NCBI GenBank assembly: GCA_035606915.1
Contig: DATNDU010000219.1
Span: 1-13,318 of the forward strand
DNA: 13,318 nucleotides
Reading direction: 5' to 3'
DNA from: Roseiarcus sp035606915
Lineage (GTDB): Bacteria; Pseudomonadota; Alphaproteobacteria; Rhizobiales; Beijerinckiaceae
Part shown: positions 12,897 through 13,318 of the stretch, piece after piece
Layout of the letters: each line of letters opens with the position of its first letter
How positions within the stretch are numbered: position 1 is the stretch's first letter
Position numbers and translations under genes: made by a program
Notes under the pieces: generated by a model
What the model was told of the DNA's origin: nothing
The model's database searches: none
The model's input: only the letters and a program-made list of their open reading frames with translations

Positions 12897-13318
12897 TTCC
12901 AGTCGCGCCAACAAGCACGCCGCCGCCGGCTTCGGCGCGCGCAGCGATAGCGGATAGGCGGCCGGCAGCGGATGCAGCCACAGCGTCAAACTGCCCCCAG
13001 GCGGCAGCGCGGCGTCGCCGTTCGACCAGCGCCATTGGCGCTCATCTTGCCGCTCGACCGCGTGCCAGCCGTCGCACAACGCGGCATCGTCGAGGGCGAC
13101 GGCGCGGCCGTCGATTTCGAGGCGGGCCAGCAGCACGCCGAGGCGCCGCGCATCGGCGCTTTCCAGCTCAAACAGCCGCGCCGGAACGGCGCTGCGCGAG
13201 CGCAAGCGCAGAGTTTCCACGCCTGCGGGCGCCTCGAAGCGGAAGCAGCTTTCCGCCACCGACACCGGGGTCAATACCTCGCCATCCGCCAACACAACCA
13301 CGCCGGGATCGCTTGTCG
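12885..13318 (-). CDS. C-terminal fragment of a protein with a beta-rich domain, possibly as in alphaproteobacterial Hint-domain proteins (5' end outside window)
   Basis: The frame is open to the right edge without a stop, so the gene begins outside the window; about 144 residues are visible. The GTG at 13301 is internal, because the residues before it (TSDPGV) join smoothly to VVLADGEVLTPV. The visible part shows FRFEAPAGVETLRLRSRSAVPARLFE, then DARRLGVLLARLEIDGRAV and GWHAVERQDERQWRWSNGDAALPPG. From memory this pattern (a strand ending in RLxSR, a D-x-RxLGV segment, then GWH and a W-[ST]-[ND]-G-[DN]-A segment) recurs near the C-terminus of alphaproteobacterial Hint-domain proteins and some glycan-related proteins. 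Its function is not known to me. The family call is tentative; that it is a real coding region is more certain. Confidence 0.6.
   Translation of the reverse strand, partial: TSDPGVVVLADGEVLTPVSVAESCFRFEAPAGVETLRLRSRSAVPARLFELESADARRLGVLLARLEIDGRAVALDDAALCDGWHAVERQDERQWRWSNGDAALPPGGSLTLWLHPLPAAYPLSLRAPKPAAACLLARLESVA

Noticed and set aside
1..13318. Defence system, CRISPR array, toxin-antitoxin module, retroelement or prophage
   Set aside because: All genes fit metabolic, transport or regulatory families; no repeat-spacer array, integrase, transposase or nuclease domain was seen on either strand.

Overview
The window is a GC-rich stretch of bacterial chromosome. Gene families, dense overlapping operons and non-ATG starts suggest an alphaproteobacterium, probably of the Hyphomicrobiales. 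That placement is an impression from gene content, not a computed assignment. No tRNA, rRNA, CRISPR array, IS element or phage gene was seen, and no gene-free stretch exceeds about 190 bases.

Left edge (1-1252, + strand): the C-terminal end of an FkbM-type methyltransferase, then a complete monoacylglycerol-lipase-like alpha/beta hydrolase. Convergent to these, only 6 bases away, is a minus-strand pair: a TetR regulator (start 2276) whose stop overlaps the start of a PaaI-type hotdog thioesterase (1732-1259). The 85-base gap upstream of TetR holds a promoter-like pair of hexamers and a 26-base imperfect palindrome over the -35 box, which fits autoregulation.

Core (2362-10551): a sugar uptake and oxidation operon on the minus strand with its own divergent regulator. 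In transcription order it encodes a glucose/mannose-type periplasmic binding protein, two permeases, a MalK/UgpC-type ATPase, an SDR resembling Caulobacter D-xylose 1-dehydrogenase, a metal-dependent TIM-barrel isomerase/epimerase-like enzyme, and a second SDR. From the first permease to the TIM-barrel gene the junctions are 8-base overlap, 10-base gap, 4-base overlap and 4-base overlap, and three of the seven genes start at GTG or TTG. A ROK-family repressor is encoded on the + strand (9358-10551). The shared 110-base region holds a perfect TTGACA -35 box, a TAGAAA -10 box and, between them, the palindrome TTTCGAAA. The likely logic is that the repressor shuts the operon off until its sugar is present, the transporter imports the sugar, and the two NAD-type dehydrogenases and the TIM-barrel enzyme convert it oxidatively. 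No sugar kinase, lactonase or sugar-acid dehydratase is present, so the pathway is incomplete here or unusual.

Right part (10707-12693): a divergently transcribed two-component pair, a NarL/LuxR-type response regulator (minus) and a HisKA_3-type membrane histidine kinase (plus), separated by 64 bases that contain a shared TATA-like box and an 11-base-spaced direct repeat. The right edge (12885-13318, minus) is the C-terminal part of a protein with a beta-rich domain, possibly like the C-termini of alphaproteobacterial Hint-domain proteins.

The window looks mostly like ordinary accessory sugar metabolism. The points most worth a second look are the identity of the oxidative pathway and its TIM-barrel enzyme, the regulatory architecture of the three intergenic regions, and the hairpin between the binding-protein and permease genes.
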